A stretch of 56,903 bases of DNA, from the IMG/VR virus record IMGVR_UViG_3300022540_000584, positions 1 through 56,903 of that record; one strand, written 5' to 3'. The position numbers were made by a program, and so were the translations under genes. The notes below the pieces were generated by a model. It was given only the letters and a program-made list of their open reading frames with translations, was not told the origin of the DNA and did no database searches. This document shows positions 1 to 8,482 of the stretch, piece after piece (position 1 is the first letter of the stretch; each line of letters starts with the position of its first letter). The DNA comes from a virus.

Positions 1-178
1 CCTGATCCGACGTGTCCACCCCCTCATCCTGATCAGCCGACCCTCACGCCCCGGCCGACCCTCACGCCGGCCCCGATCCCGACCTGCCGCCCTACCAAAA
101 TCTGCCCGCCAACGCCCACGCCCCGGCCCACGGCGACGTATTACCCGACGTTTACACCCTACCCACCGCAGCCCTGAA
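1..178 (+). CDS. C-terminal part of Pro/Thr-rich protein, cut by window edge
   Basis: Frame 1 is open from the first base to a TGA and reads as a Pro/Thr-rich low-complexity tail (PTLTPRPTLTPAPIP and similar) with a few Cys. The last gene of the window has the same composition and strand, so this is probably its C-terminus in a circular genome. Joining the two ends directly puts them out of frame by one base and gives an immediate stop, so the junction may lack bases or carry an indel. Such tracts are usually extended, exported or virion-surface linkers; the function is unknown. Confidence 0.55.
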
Positions 179-190
179 CAGGAGAGAGTA

Positions 191-478
191 ATGGTACAAC
201 TATCAGACACCGACCGCGCCCGCATCTGGCGCGGACTCATGCGCTACTGGAGTAATCTGCGGGAGGCGCTGGGTGCACTCTCAAAGCAGCAGTTAAGGGA
301 TGCCATTGACGCCACGGACACGTGGATTGATGACAACCAAGCCTCCTACAATTCTGCTCTGCCGGAGGCTGCACGCAACGCGCTCACCCAATCTCAAAAG
401 ACGATTTTATTCTGCGCTGTGGCACTGGCAAGGGTGAGCATTTCAATGCTGCGACGCGTATTCGGGGAGGTGAACTAA
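191..478 (+). CDS. Conserved phage protein, 95 aa, unknown function
   Basis: ATG follows an AGGAGAG ribosome site. The protein is mainly helical (RIWRGLMRYWSNLREALGAL at the N-terminus) and has a hydrophobic stretch near residues 70-87 (TILFCAVALARVSISML). Its stop overlaps the ATG of the next gene (TAATG), so the two are translationally coupled. It lies between the Pro/Thr-rich gene and virion protein genes, suggesting a virion or late role. No family is recognised. Confidence 0.7.
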   Translation: MVQLSDTDRARIWRGLMRYWSNLREALGALSKQQLRDAIDATDTWIDDNQASYNSALPEAARNALTQSQKTILFCAVALARVSISMLRRVFGEVN

Positions 479-969
479 TGGCTTCAGGTGATACGTTATG
501 TGTATTCACGCCCTTGCATAATGAGCCGCCGGCATCCAATCCAATGACCTTGGATACAAGGAATGCACATCCGGTTCTAGATGCAGATGCCTCCACCAAC
601 GAGAGCGCCGTCTTCTCTGCCGTCATGCCCCGCAACTACGGCGGCGGCGGCGTCACGGCGTATCACCACTACGCCATGTCATCGGCGACGGCTAACACTG
701 TAGATCAGGACGGCTCCTTTGAGCGTATTGGGGACCAGCAACAGGACATCGACTCTGATGGCTTTGCAGCAGTGCAAAGCGTAGACAATATCACAGTGCC
801 AGGTACAAGTGGCCTAGTAGACATCGTCGCTATCACTTTCACTAACGGCGCACAGATGGATTCCATCGCAGTTGGCGAGGGATTTCGATACAAAGCCACG
901 CGTGATGCCGTCAATGATGACGCAACGGGAGATATGGAACTACTCTTAGTAGAGCTCAAGGAGACCTAA
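478..969 (+). CDS. Putative virion structural protein, 163 aa
   Basis: The protein is soluble and rich in Ala, Asp, Thr and Val. It starts SGDTLCVFTPLHNEPP, a beginning I associate with small beta-rich structural proteins in environmental siphovirus genomes. It is coupled to the gene before it and followed by a LamG-type protein. It has no signal peptide and no enzymatic motif. A surface or tail-fibre-associated subunit is plausible; the exact role is unknown. Confidence 0.6.
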   Translation: MASGDTLCVFTPLHNEPPASNPMTLDTRNAHPVLDADASTNESAVFSAVMPRNYGGGGVTAYHHYAMSSATANTVDQDGSFERIGDQQQDIDSDGFAAVQSVDNITVPGTSGLVDIVAITFTNGAQMDSIAVGEGFRYKATRDAVNDDATGDMELLLVELKET

Positions 970-972
970 CCG

Positions 973-2694
973 GTGGCCCGTCACTTCGCCTCTGGTTCAA
1001 GTGAATATCTGGAGATCGACACCCCTGTCGTTACTGCTGCACCATTTTCGGTAAGCATGTGGTGCTACAACCTGTCATACGCATGGCAGGTTCCGTTCTG
1101 GCTCGGCGACAAGGACCTGGACAACAACGAATACTGGCGATTACTGCTCTACAGTGACGGCTCGTCAGCAAACTGGACCGCGCGCGCCTCAGCAGCTCAA
1201 AGCACCGCCACCACGACGGCGGGTTTTAGCCTGAATACCTGGTATCACCTCCTGGTCGTGGAAGCAGCATCGAACAGCCGGGCAATCTATCTCAATGGAG
1301 GAAACAAGGGCACAAACTCCGGTTCCCGCTCGCCCACCGGGGTAGATCGAACGAGCATAGCGCGCACGGGAGACAGCACTCCTGGCGAGTATTTCAACGG
1401 CTACGTGACTGAAGTCGCTGTATGGGACACGGCCCTGGGTGATGCAGATGCGACTATCCTGGCCAACTATTTCTCACCATTGTTTATCAAGCCGCAAAGC
1501 CTGGTGTCCTATTGGTCCCTGATCCGAGACGAGGACCAGGATAGGATTGGCGGCCACGACATGACGGCCTATAATACGCCGAGCATCGCGGCGCATCCGC
1601 CGATGATCTACCCGGCACCGCCGCGTATCTGGCACGTGGCAGGAGGCGTGGCTGCCCTTGCCGCATCGGTATCTGATTCTATAGCGGCTACAGAAAGCAC
1701 GGCGGCAATTATCTCAACGGCATTGGCCAATGTCTCTGAGAATGTAACAGCAGCGGAATCTGTCATGCTGGCAATCGCCAATGCTCAGGCCGGCGCCAGT
1801 GACAATGTAAGTGTAGCAGAGAGCACAGCGGCGAATATTATCGCCGCCACCACACGCAGTGTTAGTGTTAGTGATGAGGCGGCTCTATCTGAATCTACAA
1901 TAGTCGCCGTAAGTACGCCGGCGATTGGCGTATCTGATAATGCATCCATTGCAGAGAGTGTCATCATAGCAGTAGTCATTGCACCGGCAGTGCAAGATAC
2001 TGTTTCCATTTCCGAGAACGTATCTCTGGCAATCTCAACTGTACAAGCCGACGCAAGTGATAATGTTTCAATCGCTGAGAGCGTGTCAGTTAGTGTTGCC
2101 GAGGTGGGCGCTTACAGCGTCAATATAAGTGAAACTGTCTCATTAACCGAATCTGTGGCCACCGCTACAGAGGCACTGGCCGCCGGTGTATCTGACAATA
2201 TATCGGTCAGCGAAAGCGTGACGGTCTACGTCGCCGTGGCCGGTGCGATGAACATCAGCGTGAGTGAAGTCGTCTCGTTATCTGAGAACGCGATCACGGC
2301 CACAGATACGCTGGTGATGAGTGTATCTGATTCTGTTTCAATCACCGAAACAGTTTTGCCTACATGGTCACTAGATGTTTCGGTGAGTGAGGCTATTGGC
2401 GTAGCAGAGGATGTTGACGCCGATCCGTTGCAGATAGCAGCCTCGGCATTAGATAATGTCACGCTCACGGAGAGTGTGTCAATCGGCGGCCTGCTTGACT
2501 ATTCCGTTACGGTAACTGAGGCTGTGGCAATCACTGAATTGATATCGGTAACGCTGCCAGGCAGGCTAGTAGATGTCGATATTTCCGATGCGGTAGTTTA
2601 CGGCGTTTTGATAACAGATGAGGCGGTCTATGGCGTTTCAATAGTCGATGAGATAGTCTACGGTGTTTCAATTACGGATGTGTCTAGAATATAA
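973..2694 (+). CDS. LamG/concanavalin-like virion protein with long SVSDNVSVAESV repeats
   Basis: It starts at GTG after AAGGAGACC, which overlaps the preceding stop. Residues about 1-185 look like a LamG/concanavalin A-like jelly roll (FSVSMWCYN, WYHLLVVEAASNSRAIYLNG, GYVTEVAVWDTALGDADA). Residues about 225-573 are imperfect repeats of VSDNVSIAESV-type units, roughly 13-32 residues apart, ending in a VVYGVLITDE-type triplet. The form is that of a glycan-binding head on a repetitive beta stalk, probably a fibre or surface adhesin. Repeat number may vary between relatives or be misassembled. Confidence 0.75.
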   Translation: MARHFASGSSEYLEIDTPVVTAAPFSVSMWCYNLSYAWQVPFWLGDKDLDNNEYWRLLLYSDGSSANWTARASAAQSTATTTAGFSLNTWYHLLVVEAASNSRAIYLNGGNKGTNSGSRSPTGVDRTSIARTGDSTPGEYFNGYVTEVAVWDTALGDADATILANYFSPLFIKPQSLVSYWSLIRDEDQDRIGGHDMTAYNTPSIAAHPPMIYPAPPRIWHVAGGVAALAASVSDSIAATESTAAIISTALANVSENVTAAESVMLAIANAQAGASDNVSVAESTAANIIAATTRSVSVSDEAALSESTIVAVSTPAIGVSDNASIAESVIIAVVIAPAVQDTVSISENVSLAISTVQADASDNVSIAESVSVSVAEVGAYSVNISETVSLTESVATATEALAAGVSDNISVSESVTVYVAVAGAMNISVSEVVSLSENAITATDTLVMSVSDSVSITETVLPTWSLDVSVSEAIGVAEDVDADPLQIAASALDNVTLTESVSIGGLLDYSVTVTEAVAITELISVTLPGRLVDVDISDAVVYGVLITDEAVYGVSIVDEIVYGVSITDVSRI

Positions 2695-2712
2695 CATAGG
2701 CAGGAGGTAACG

Positions 2713-3195
2713 ATGCAAGCGCAGGCACAAAAGGTGGTAGAGCAAACAGTTGGGATACGCGGAATGTTTCGTATCCATCTCATGAAGAACGGACAATTGG
2801 TGGGCGACTCGGGCTGGGTGGGAAACACAATAGTCAATCTGGGTTTCAATCAATATCTGGTTAGTTTGATTGGGGCCATCGCCGGAAGCAAACAGGTAAC
2901 GCACATGGCCCTGGGCACGGGCTCACAGCCCGGCGCGGCAGACACAAGCTTGCAGGGCGAAACGGACAAGCGGACGACCATCACGGCGGCCACGTCCTCG
3001 GCCAGCAAGACCTGCCGATTCACGGCAACGTTTGGCAGTTCGGACAGTTTCGTGACCGCTACACGTAACATCTCTAACGTTGGATTGTTCAACACGTCGA
3101 GCGGCGGCACGATCTTCTCTGGTAACACGTTCGCGTCTAGTTCGTGTGCCACAAATCAGGACGTCAATGTAACTTACGATATTATCATGTCGTGA
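2713..3195 (+). CDS. Fibre-related virion protein, 160 aa
   Basis: AGGAGG lies 5 nt before the ATG. The layout IHLMKNGQLVGDSGWVGNTI, then MALGTGSQPGAADTSL, then NVGLFNTSSGGTIFSGNTF matches a common type of phage tail-tip or fibre protein with a GTG core and a beta-rich C-terminus. It sits between the LamG protein and sugar-modification genes, consistent with a surface-exposed virion component. Confidence 0.65.
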   Translation: MQAQAQKVVEQTVGIRGMFRIHLMKNGQLVGDSGWVGNTIVNLGFNQYLVSLIGAIAGSKQVTHMALGTGSQPGAADTSLQGETDKRTTITAATSSASKTCRFTATFGSSDSFVTATRNISNVGLFNTSSGGTIFSGNTFASSSCATNQDVNVTYDIIMS

Positions 3196-3206
3196 ATATC
3201 CTGGTT

Positions 3207-3707
3207 ATGCCAATGGACATTGAGGCCTTACTGGCAGAGAAATCAGGTATCCGCCTGGACATCGGCGGCGGCGCGAATCCGCAGGATGGCTTTGTCAATC
3301 TAGATAAGCGCGACCTATCGGCGGTTGACATAGTTCACGATGTAGAGCAATATCCGTGGCCGTTGCCGGACGAGTGCGTGCTGGTGGCAATGGCCTCTCA
3401 TCTGGTAGAGCATATTAACCCGGCAGGCGGTGGCTTCATTCGCTTCATGGATGAGGCATGGCGCGTGATGAAGTCAGGCGGAGAGTTCGCTATCTCTTGT
3501 CCACACGGCAGCAGTCAGGGTTATCTACAAGACCCGACTCACTGTAATCAAATCAATGAAGCCACCTGGTCATATTTTGATCCTGAGTGCCCACGGGTGG
3601 GCGGTAGGCTCTACGAGATTTACCGGCCCAAGCCATGGCGCATCAAATACCTGGTCTGGTCGCCGAATGCGAATATTGAGGTTATACTGGTGAAGCGTAA
3701 TGAGTGA
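3207..3707 (+). CDS. Class I SAM-dependent methyltransferase
   Basis: Motif I is LDIGGGANPQDG (residues 17-28), followed by the acidic NLDKRD strand and HLVEHI, as in Rossmann-fold methyltransferases that act on small molecules or glycans. No DNA-methylase NPPY motif is present. The start at ATG gives MPMDIEALL; a GTG five codons upstream overlaps the preceding stop (GTGA) and is a real alternative, and neither has a clear ribosome site. It overlaps the glycosyltransferase gene by 8 nt, so the pair may decorate a virion or host glycan. Confidence 0.75.
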   Translation: MPMDIEALLAEKSGIRLDIGGGANPQDGFVNLDKRDLSAVDIVHDVEQYPWPLPDECVLVAMASHLVEHINPAGGGFIRFMDEAWRVMKSGGEFAISCPHGSSQGYLQDPTHCNQINEATWSYFDPECPRVGGRLYEIYRPKPWRIKYLVWSPNANIEVILVKRNE

Positions 3708-4590
3708 AGACATCCAGTCTGAACTAACCCAACTTCGTGAGCGCCTGGGCGAGTTAGAGCGTAAGGCAGGCGATCGCTATCGCGGGCCGCTTCTCAAAGA
3801 GCCACCGATCCGTCCCTACCGTACTATCATTAAGGACAGCGGAGATCCGGGCTATGTCAACCGGCTATTGATTGGCACGGCCACCACTGGCTTGGTACGT
3901 GTGGAGTGGGTGACGGGCCGATATGGTCAGGTCATCCCGCCGAATTGGAGTATGGTTCAGATGCTTCAATATCTCAATGCCTATATCCCGCTACGTTACC
4001 AGGTGGCCGATGCGCAGAATTTAATAGTCCGCGAGGCGGTCAAGGGTGATTTTGAATGGCTTCTGTTAATTGAGCATGATGTAATATTGCCGCCCGATAC
4101 GTTCAAGCGGTTGGATGATTACATTCGCGAGGCTCAGACGCCGGTTGTGAGCGGACTGTATTACACCCGTCACCGCCCTAGCGTCCCGCTAGTTTATCGG
4201 GGCCGTGGCACAAGTTTCTATGACGACTGGGAGTTCGGCGACTTGGTTTGGTGTGATGGCGTGCCGACCGGCTGTGTGCTCATACATTGTGCAATCCTGC
4301 GCGCAATGTGGGAAGATAGCGAGGGATATCTAATCCAGCATCCTGACGGAAGGCGCGATCTGACGCGCAAGGTATTCAACACGCCACGTGCCACCTGGTT
4401 CGATCCTGAGACGGAACAGTTCAATGTCACATCTGGCACAAGTGACCTGGCCTGGTGCACCCGTGTGATGGAGGGTGACTATCTGACAAAGGCAGGCTGG
4501 GACGAGCATCAGGCAATGGAGTTTCCATTCTTGGTGGACACGAATATCTTTTGTAAACATATTGATATGGACGGTACACAATACCCATGA
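3700..4590 (+). CDS. Glycosyltransferase-like protein (GT-A fold)
   Basis: A short N-terminal coiled coil (ELTQLRERLGELERKAG) precedes a GT-A-like domain. YQVADAQNLIVREAVKGDFEWLLLIEHDVILPP contains the acidic EHD (residues 125-127) expected of the metal-nucleotide-sugar site, and VVSGLYYTRHRP and WCDGVPTGCVLIH follow. Together with the overlapping methyltransferase it probably modifies a glycan on the virion or host. The substrate cannot be read from sequence. Confidence 0.7.
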   Translation: MSEDIQSELTQLRERLGELERKAGDRYRGPLLKEPPIRPYRTIIKDSGDPGYVNRLLIGTATTGLVRVEWVTGRYGQVIPPNWSMVQMLQYLNAYIPLRYQVADAQNLIVREAVKGDFEWLLLIEHDVILPPDTFKRLDDYIREAQTPVVSGLYYTRHRPSVPLVYRGRGTSFYDDWEFGDLVWCDGVPTGCVLIHCAILRAMWEDSEGYLIQHPDGRRDLTRKVFNTPRATWFDPETEQFNVTSGTSDLAWCTRVMEGDYLTKAGWDEHQAMEFPFLVDTNIFCKHIDMDGTQYP

Positions 4591-4703
4591 ATGATGGACA
4601 GAAAAAGCGCAAACGCAAACGCAAGAAGCTGAAGAAGCCACCGGCGCTAGGCATCAAGGTGTCTGATGCGGTGATAACGCAGGACAAGGTAGGCAATGGC
4701 TAA
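4587..4703 (+). CDS. Lys/Arg-rich 38-aa peptide
   Basis: The ATG overlaps the previous stop (ATGA), and the 3' end overlaps the ATG of the next gene by 8 nt. The N-terminal half is a basic run (QKKRKRKRKKLKKPP), followed by IKVSDAVITQDK. A basic tail suggests nucleic-acid contact. Tight coupling on both sides supports translation; the function is unknown. Confidence 0.5.
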   Translation: MNDGQKKRKRKRKKLKKPPALGIKVSDAVITQDKVGNG

Positions 4704-4992
4704 TACTTATGACATAGGAGATGTCGTTCGTTGCTCCGCTGCGTTTACCGATGCCGACGGCGCAGCTGCCGACCCGACTACCCTCACCTTTCGCTGGCAG
4801 ACGCCGGCGGGCGTGGAGGCCAGCTACGTCTACGGCACTGATGATGAGCTGGTCAAGGACGGCACTGGCAATTATCACGTAGACTTGACGATCGATAACG
4901 ATGGCGTCTGGTATCATAGGTTCGAGGGCACCGGTACGAATGTAGCAGCGGCGGAGAGTTACTTTGTCATCCAGCAGTCGGAGTTTTATTAG
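4696..4992 (+). CDS. Ig-like beta-sandwich virion protein, 98 aa
   Basis: It starts ANTYDIGDVVRCSAAFTDAD, with TLTFRWQTPAGVEASYVYG and DLTIDNDGVWYHRFEGTGT further on, the pattern of a small bacterial Ig-like sandwich found in phage head or tail decoration proteins. An AGGTAGGC-type ribosome site lies upstream inside the basic peptide gene. It is followed by the terminase genes. Confidence 0.6.
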   Translation: MANTYDIGDVVRCSAAFTDADGAAADPTTLTFRWQTPAGVEASYVYGTDDELVKDGTGNYHVDLTIDNDGVWYHRFEGTGTNVAAAESYFVIQQSEFY

Positions 4993-5023
4993 AGGTGTGG
5001 GCCGACTTGCGCGGGGAGGTGTG

Positions 5024-5092
5024 ATGGACATTCGCAATCGCGTGATGGAGATGCGCATCATCCTTGCCACTTTTGTGACAATAGAAAAGTGA
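5024..5092 (+). CDS. Possible 22-aa peptide upstream of the terminase
   Basis: A strong GGGGAGGT site lies 4 nt before an ATG that opens MDIRNRVMEMRIILATFVTIEK and stops one base before the next ATG (TGACATG). It could be a leader peptide coupling translation into the small terminase gene, or a minor protein. The ribosome site and tight spacing are the only support. Confidence 0.35.
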   Translation: MDIRNRVMEMRIILATFVTIEK

Positions 5093-5093
5093 C

Positions 5094-5528
5094 ATGGCGA
5101 GACAGGGAAATACGAAAGGTGCGAGGGAGCGAGCGGCAGTGCGGCGAAAGCAGGCACTTGATTTACGCTGCGCTGGGGCTTCCTATCGCCTGATAGGTGA
5201 GACACTTGATGTATCAAGGCAACAGGCACATAGGGACGTCACGCGGGCGCTGCGTAATCTGGCAAAGCTATCTGAAGAAGATGCCGAGGCAATGCGCACT
5301 TTGGAGGAGTACCGCCTCAACAAGATGCTGCGCGGGCTGTGGCCCGCAGCACTCAAGGGCCACCAGGGAGCCGTTGATCGTGTGCTCAGGATAATGGATA
5401 GACGGGCGCGATACCTGGGCCTGGACGCACCGAAGGCACTGGATATAAAGAGTGGCGGGAAGCCGCTGGCAAACGTAATTGTGATTATAGAGCATGGAAC
5501 ACCAAGCGGTGACACTGATGGCAATTGA
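5094..5528 (+). CDS. terS: Terminase small subunit-like DNA-binding protein
   Basis: Residues about 15-50 form a helix-turn-helix of the type seen in small terminase subunits and sigma region 4 (ALDLRCAGASYRLIGETLDV, then SRQQAHRDVTRALRNL), followed by a helical oligomerisation-like region. The position directly before, and overlapping, the large terminase gene supports the role of recognising phage DNA for packaging. Confidence 0.75.
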   Translation: MARQGNTKGARERAAVRRKQALDLRCAGASYRLIGETLDVSRQQAHRDVTRALRNLAKLSEEDAEAMRTLEEYRLNKMLRGLWPAALKGHQGAVDRVLRIMDRRARYLGLDAPKALDIKSGGKPLANVIVIIEHGTPSGDTDGN

Positions 5529-6927
5529 GCATCGTTTCCACCTGCCTATAACAGATGAGGACAGCCTGCGCGAGTTTGTGCGCGTGGCCTGGGGCGTGGA
5601 GATACCGGACGTGCAAGTATGCCCCAATCACAGCACGCCCTGGCGCGCTTTTGCCGATGCCTACTTCGCCCGCAATCGCGTGACAGTGTGGAAGGCCAGC
5701 CGCGGCTTTGGCGGCAAGTCGTTCTTGCTGGCCCTGCTGGGATTGACCGAGGCGGTCACTCTCAAGGCCGACGTAAACATACTCGGCGGCAGCGGTGAGC
5801 AGTCTGAGAACGTGCATAAGTATGCCCGCCAGTTTTGGAACTACAAGGGCGCGCCCTCCAATCTGCTGGCCTCCGACCCGCTGAAACGGGAGACGCGGCT
5901 GGCCTGGGGCAACGTCATCAAGGCACTGCTGGCGAGTCCGCGCAGTGTCAGAGGGCCTCATCCTCAGCGCCTTCGGCTGGACGAGGTGGATGAGATGGAA
6001 TTATCCATCTTTGACGCCGCGATGGGCCAGACGATGGGCAAGGACGGCATCCCGGCGCAGACGGTCGTTTCCAGCACTCACCAGCATGCCGATGGCACGA
6101 TGACGGAGGCGCTGAAACGAGCGGCGGAGAAGGGCTGGAAAGTTCACGAGTGGTGTTACAAAGAAACGGAGGCAGGCTGGCTTGACGCCGCAGAGGTCGA
6201 GGGCAAACGCCAGGACGTGACGGTTGCCATGTGGGACGTGGAATACGACTTGCAAGAGCCGTCGCCTGAATCCCGCGCCATCCAGCCCAAGTCGGTCGAG
6301 GCGATGTTCAAGAAGTCGCTCGGTGAGTTCATCGGGCGTAGCGGGGAATATATTGAGGCTGAGCCGCCGCTGATGCGATGCCTAGAGTGCGAGATAGTAG
6401 CAGAGATTGGCGACCGATGTCCTGAGTGCGACGGTGAAAAACTCCAGCCAGTATCATATTCTACCGGCGCAGATTGGGCCAAGAAGCAGGACTGGACGGT
6501 CATCGTCACGCTGAACGCGGACGTACAGCCGGCGCGCGTAGTAACCTTCGAGCGCATGGGACGCTTGCCCTGGCCGGTGATGGTCGGTAAGTTCGACAAG
6601 CGGCTGGAGCGGTATAGCGGCAGCGGTACGCACGATGGTACGGGCGTGGGTGATGTAGTGGGCGACCACCTGAACGCCGCCGCCACGGGATTCGTGATGA
6701 CAGGCGGGGTTCGCCGGGCTCGCTGGGACTTGCTCACTAACTACATCGCCGCTATTGAAAACAGCGAGGTCGAAGCGCCGATGATTGAGTTCATGTACAA
6801 CGAGCACAAGTACGCATCGGTGGATGATGTGTATGGCAGTGGCCACCTACCGGATAGCATCGCGGCTATGGCATTGGCCTGGCACGGCATAGATGCGGGC
6901 CAGGTGTTCCCTTTCGGCCACGCATAG
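5494..6927 (+). CDS. terL: Terminase large subunit (packaging ATPase and nuclease)
   Basis: It cuts and pumps DNA into the prohead. The Walker A-like SRGFGGKS is at residues 69-76 and the Walker B LRLDEVDE at 160-167. The RNase H-like nuclease has candidate metal-binding Asp327 (GADWAKKQDW), Asp381 (HDGTGVGDVVGDHL) and Asp454 (HLPDSIAAMAL). A four-Cys zinc ribbon (Cys296, 299, 309, 312) is inserted just before the nuclease domain, which is unusual. The start is uncertain: ATG 24 nt downstream (MAIEHRF) is equally possible. The length of 477 aa is normal. Confidence 0.93.
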   Translation: MEHQAVTLMAIEHRFHLPITDEDSLREFVRVAWGVEIPDVQVCPNHSTPWRAFADAYFARNRVTVWKASRGFGGKSFLLALLGLTEAVTLKADVNILGGSGEQSENVHKYARQFWNYKGAPSNLLASDPLKRETRLAWGNVIKALLASPRSVRGPHPQRLRLDEVDEMELSIFDAAMGQTMGKDGIPAQTVVSSTHQHADGTMTEALKRAAEKGWKVHEWCYKETEAGWLDAAEVEGKRQDVTVAMWDVEYDLQEPSPESRAIQPKSVEAMFKKSLGEFIGRSGEYIEAEPPLMRCLECEIVAEIGDRCPECDGEKLQPVSYSTGADWAKKQDWTVIVTLNADVQPARVVTFERMGRLPWPVMVGKFDKRLERYSGSGTHDGTGVGDVVGDHLNAAATGFVMTGGVRRARWDLLTNYIAAIENSEVEAPMIEFMYNEHKYASVDDVYGSGHLPDSIAAMALAWHGIDAGQVFPFGHA

Positions 6928-6936
6928 GACGAACTT

Positions 6937-8469
6937 ATGGGCGTGAGACAATGGATTGACAGGCAGATAGCCGGGATGGGCTATGCCAAGGCGGATGATC
7001 GGGGCAGCAGCGTATCTGTTTCCACGATACTGCGAGGCGAGGCTCCGCGCTTTGGGCCGCTGGACGTGCCGACGATGGACGACGAGGCCCAGCAGCGAAC
7101 GGAACGGCGGGCCGTCACGTCGCCGTGGGCCTTCTCGGACGCGCAATTGATCACGCGTGAATTCTCGCGCGCCGATTTCTACGTCGAGGAACAGGGGAGC
7201 GACGGCAAATGGGCGCGGGTAGAGGGGCACGAATATGAGACGTTGCAATCCCGCCCCAACCCCGACAGCCGCTTCATGGATCGCTCATTCGTGCTGCAAT
7301 ATACCGCCTGGTGGCTGCTGGTGCGCGGCGAGGCATACTGGTGGCAGGTGGAGGACAACGCTGGCGGCTTGATGCAGCTCCTGCCCATTCCTGCCAGTCG
7401 CATGAGGCCGATACCGGATCCGACGAAGTACATCGCGGGCTTCCTCTACACCCCGCGCCATGGACAGAAGCCAGAGCCCATCCCTGTCGAGAAGACGTGT
7501 TATTTCCGCACGCCGAACATCTTCGACTATCATCGTGGCTTGTCGGCGCTGTCGGCGGCGAAGCTGGAATTGGAGACAGATCATTCAGCGGCGACTTGGA
7601 ACAGGGATACTTTCATAAAAGAGGCCTCCCTGCGTCTCCTGTTGGGTCTGCCGAAAGAAATGGGGAGACGCGATTATGAGACGCGCAAAACTGAACTGGA
7701 GGAGTTGCTGGCCGAGAAGGGCCTGCGATACATCATCTCCCGCGCTGGCGACTTGACGGCGACGGTGCTGGATTCAACTCACAAGGACCTGGAGTACATG
7801 GAGGGGCGCATCCAGAACCGCGAGGCGATAGACCGTGTCTTTGGCGTCCCCGCCGGCTTCTGGGCGAAGGAAGCAAGCAGGGCCAACACCGAGTCGGCCA
7901 GGGCCACGCTCATCGAGTTCACCGTGTACCCGATGCACGTCGCAACAGCCGAAGCCATAACTTCACAGATCATCATACCGCGCTGGGGCGATGGCCTGCG
8001 CGGCAAGTTCGAGGACATTCGCCCGCGCGACCGGAAGCTGCTGGTCGTGGAGCGGCGGCAATACTGGCAGGTCAAGACGGTGGACGAGGCGCGGAAAGAT
8101 TTGGGCCTCGTAGAACTGGATGACGCACTGCTCGGCAACACGCTCGTCCCGCTGGCGACGAAGCCCGCGCAGGCAGGCAGCGGCCTACCGTTCATGTCCA
8201 TGCCGACGAAGGCCGAGCAAGACCGCTCGTGCCGTGAAGACCTGCGCCGCTGGCAGTCGGTGGCACTGCGGCGGCTGGGTAAGGGTGAGCAACCCGGCGG
8301 CTACGACTTCGTGAGCGAGCACATCCCGGCAGATGCGGCAGCAAACGTCAGGGCATTGCTGGTGGATGCCAGCACGAGTGAGGAGGTCAAGGCCATCTTC
8401 GCGGCCACGTTTCAAGATACTGAAACAGGTCACGATCACCGACGGCTCGACTGGGCGTCCTATCCGTGA
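6937..8469 (+). CDS. Portal protein (HK97/SPP1-like)
   Basis: The protein of 510 aa forms the dodecameric DNA channel at one capsid vertex. The typical core is VLQYTAWWLLVRGEAYWW, PDPTKYIAGFLYTP, YHRGLSALSAAKLELETD and EGRIQNREAIDRVFGVP. The C-terminus (FVSEHIPADAAANVRALLVD) resembles a module that in relatives can continue into a MuF domain. The next gene lies in the +1 frame and is open across this gene's end, so a split fusion is conceivable. It sits directly after the large terminase. Confidence 0.92.
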   Translation: MGVRQWIDRQIAGMGYAKADDRGSSVSVSTILRGEAPRFGPLDVPTMDDEAQQRTERRAVTSPWAFSDAQLITREFSRADFYVEEQGSDGKWARVEGHEYETLQSRPNPDSRFMDRSFVLQYTAWWLLVRGEAYWWQVEDNAGGLMQLLPIPASRMRPIPDPTKYIAGFLYTPRHGQKPEPIPVEKTCYFRTPNIFDYHRGLSALSAAKLELETDHSAATWNRDTFIKEASLRLLLGLPKEMGRRDYETRKTELEELLAEKGLRYIISRAGDLTATVLDSTHKDLEYMEGRIQNREAIDRVFGVPAGFWAKEASRANTESARATLIEFTVYPMHVATAEAITSQIIIPRWGDGLRGKFEDIRPRDRKLLVVERRQYWQVKTVDEARKDLGLVELDDALLGNTLVPLATKPAQAGSGLPFMSMPTKAEQDRSCREDLRRWQSVALRRLGKGEQPGGYDFVSEHIPADAAANVRALLVDASTSEEVKAIFAATFQDTETGHDHRRLDWASYP

Positions 8470-8482
8470 AACGAGGGATGGG

